Shown here piece by piece: positions 50,092-50,224 of a stretch of DNA of 50,224 bases. The DNA is taken from contig CASEZY010000009.1 in assembly GCA_949292635.1 (NCBI GenBank), forward strand, positions 1 through 50,224, written 5' to 3'. This DNA comes from an uncultured Methanomassiliicoccales archaeon (GTDB taxonomy: Archaea; Thermoplasmatota; Thermoplasmata; Methanomassiliicoccales; Methanomethylophilaceae). Position 1 is the stretch's first letter, and each line of letters starts with the position of its first letter. The notes under the pieces were generated by a model. It was not told the origin of the DNA. It did no database searches and saw nothing but the letters and a program-made list of their open reading frames with translations. Made by a program: the position numbers and the translations under genes.

Positions 50092-50224
50092 TCATCCAAC
50101 GATCATCATGTCGTTGACGGTAGCGTCCTCCCTGTGGAGGTCGGACACCAGGTCGTCCTTGGACCTGATCTTGGATTCGCGGTACTTGACCGATACCGGC
50201 TTGTACTCCGACGGGTCGCAGGGG
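50092..50224 (-). CDS. C-terminal 43 residues of an unidentified protein (runs off the window)
   Basis: The minus strand is open from the window edge to TGA at 50092-50094: CDPSEYKPVSVKYRESKIRS, then KDDLVSDLHREDATVNDMMI and VG. Codon use resembles native genes (GC-rich third positions), and a T-rich terminator follows. I do not recognise the family from this short tail; the start and the main body are outside. Confidence 0.6.
   Translation of the reverse strand, partial: PCDPSEYKPVSVKYRESKIRSKDDLVSDLHREDATVNDMMIVG

Overview
The window is archaeal and most likely from a gut- or rumen-type methanogen of the order Methanomassiliicoccales (Thermoplasmata). Supporting marks are topoisomerase VI (both subunits), an archaeosine synthase, class I lysyl-tRNA synthetase, Sec61-beta, a DRG GTPase, catalytic and regulatory aspartate carbamoyltransferase subunits, a methanogen-type DUF1638 protein, anaerobic cobalamin methyltransferases, NifB, a solitary 5S rRNA gene and archaeal TATA promoters. 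The order-level assignment is inference; the domain assignment is secure. Base composition is GC-rich (visibly near 60%) with AT-rich islands that coincide with mobile or relic DNA.

Layout. 1-1650: the 3' part of a frameshifted IS4-superfamily (IS1634-like) transposase lies against the C-terminal stub of a Fic protein. 1873-3757: a tandem-winged-helix regulator and a DUF2188 protein. 3960-8658: arcS, then divergently pyrB-pyrI-UPF0200-small protein-DUF92 membrane protein, coupled by overlapping stop/start codons. 8711-11304: lone 5S rRNA and PEP synthase. 11336-13947: DUF234-type ATPase, CBS-ParB protein, tRNA-Asp. 13963-16964: a metal-chelate/cobalamin-type ABC importer with a palindrome upstream of its promoter. 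17121-20258: panD, rnhA, hisS, drg. 20330-20762: relic of a DUF4143-type ATPase gene with three operator-like palindromes at a 32-bp period. 20844-28258: zinc-ribbon membrane protein, top6BA, lysK, Sec61-beta, Na+/H+ antiporter. 28320-33012: a Pro/Glu/Ala/Val repeat protein, a zinc-ribbon membrane protein, a methyltransferase, and a TetR-DUF1638 operon with two perfect operators. 33089-35751: tRNA-Ser, nitrilase-family amidase divergent from nadE, tRNA-Glu, acetate-type transporter. 35853-39481: Rrf2-nifB and cbiL-cbiF operons and a Cys-rich protein that shares one bidirectional TATA element with cbiL. 39557-41011: an operator-controlled small transcript, MarR and inositol-monophosphatase-like genes. 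41565-43110: paralogous-looking membrane proteins and a GNAT. 43158-48118: ACT-homoserine dehydrogenase-citramalate synthase-ACT-ACT-DUF711 operon for Thr/Ile precursors. 48185-49678: an intact DUF4143 ATPase behind palindromes like those at 20.7 kb. 49679-50224: orphan palindromic repeats and the C-terminus of an unidentified gene.

Two patterns run through the region. First, many TATA boxes lie 24-27 bp before a start codon, which indicates leaderless mRNAs and decides several start sites. Second, transcription-factor genes and ATPase genes carry perfect palindromes spaced about three helical turns apart. The best candidates for something undescribed are the palindrome-controlled DUF4143 ATPase loci (one alive at 48 kb, one dead at 20 kb) and the small hairpin transcript under a MarR-like operator at 39.5 kb.
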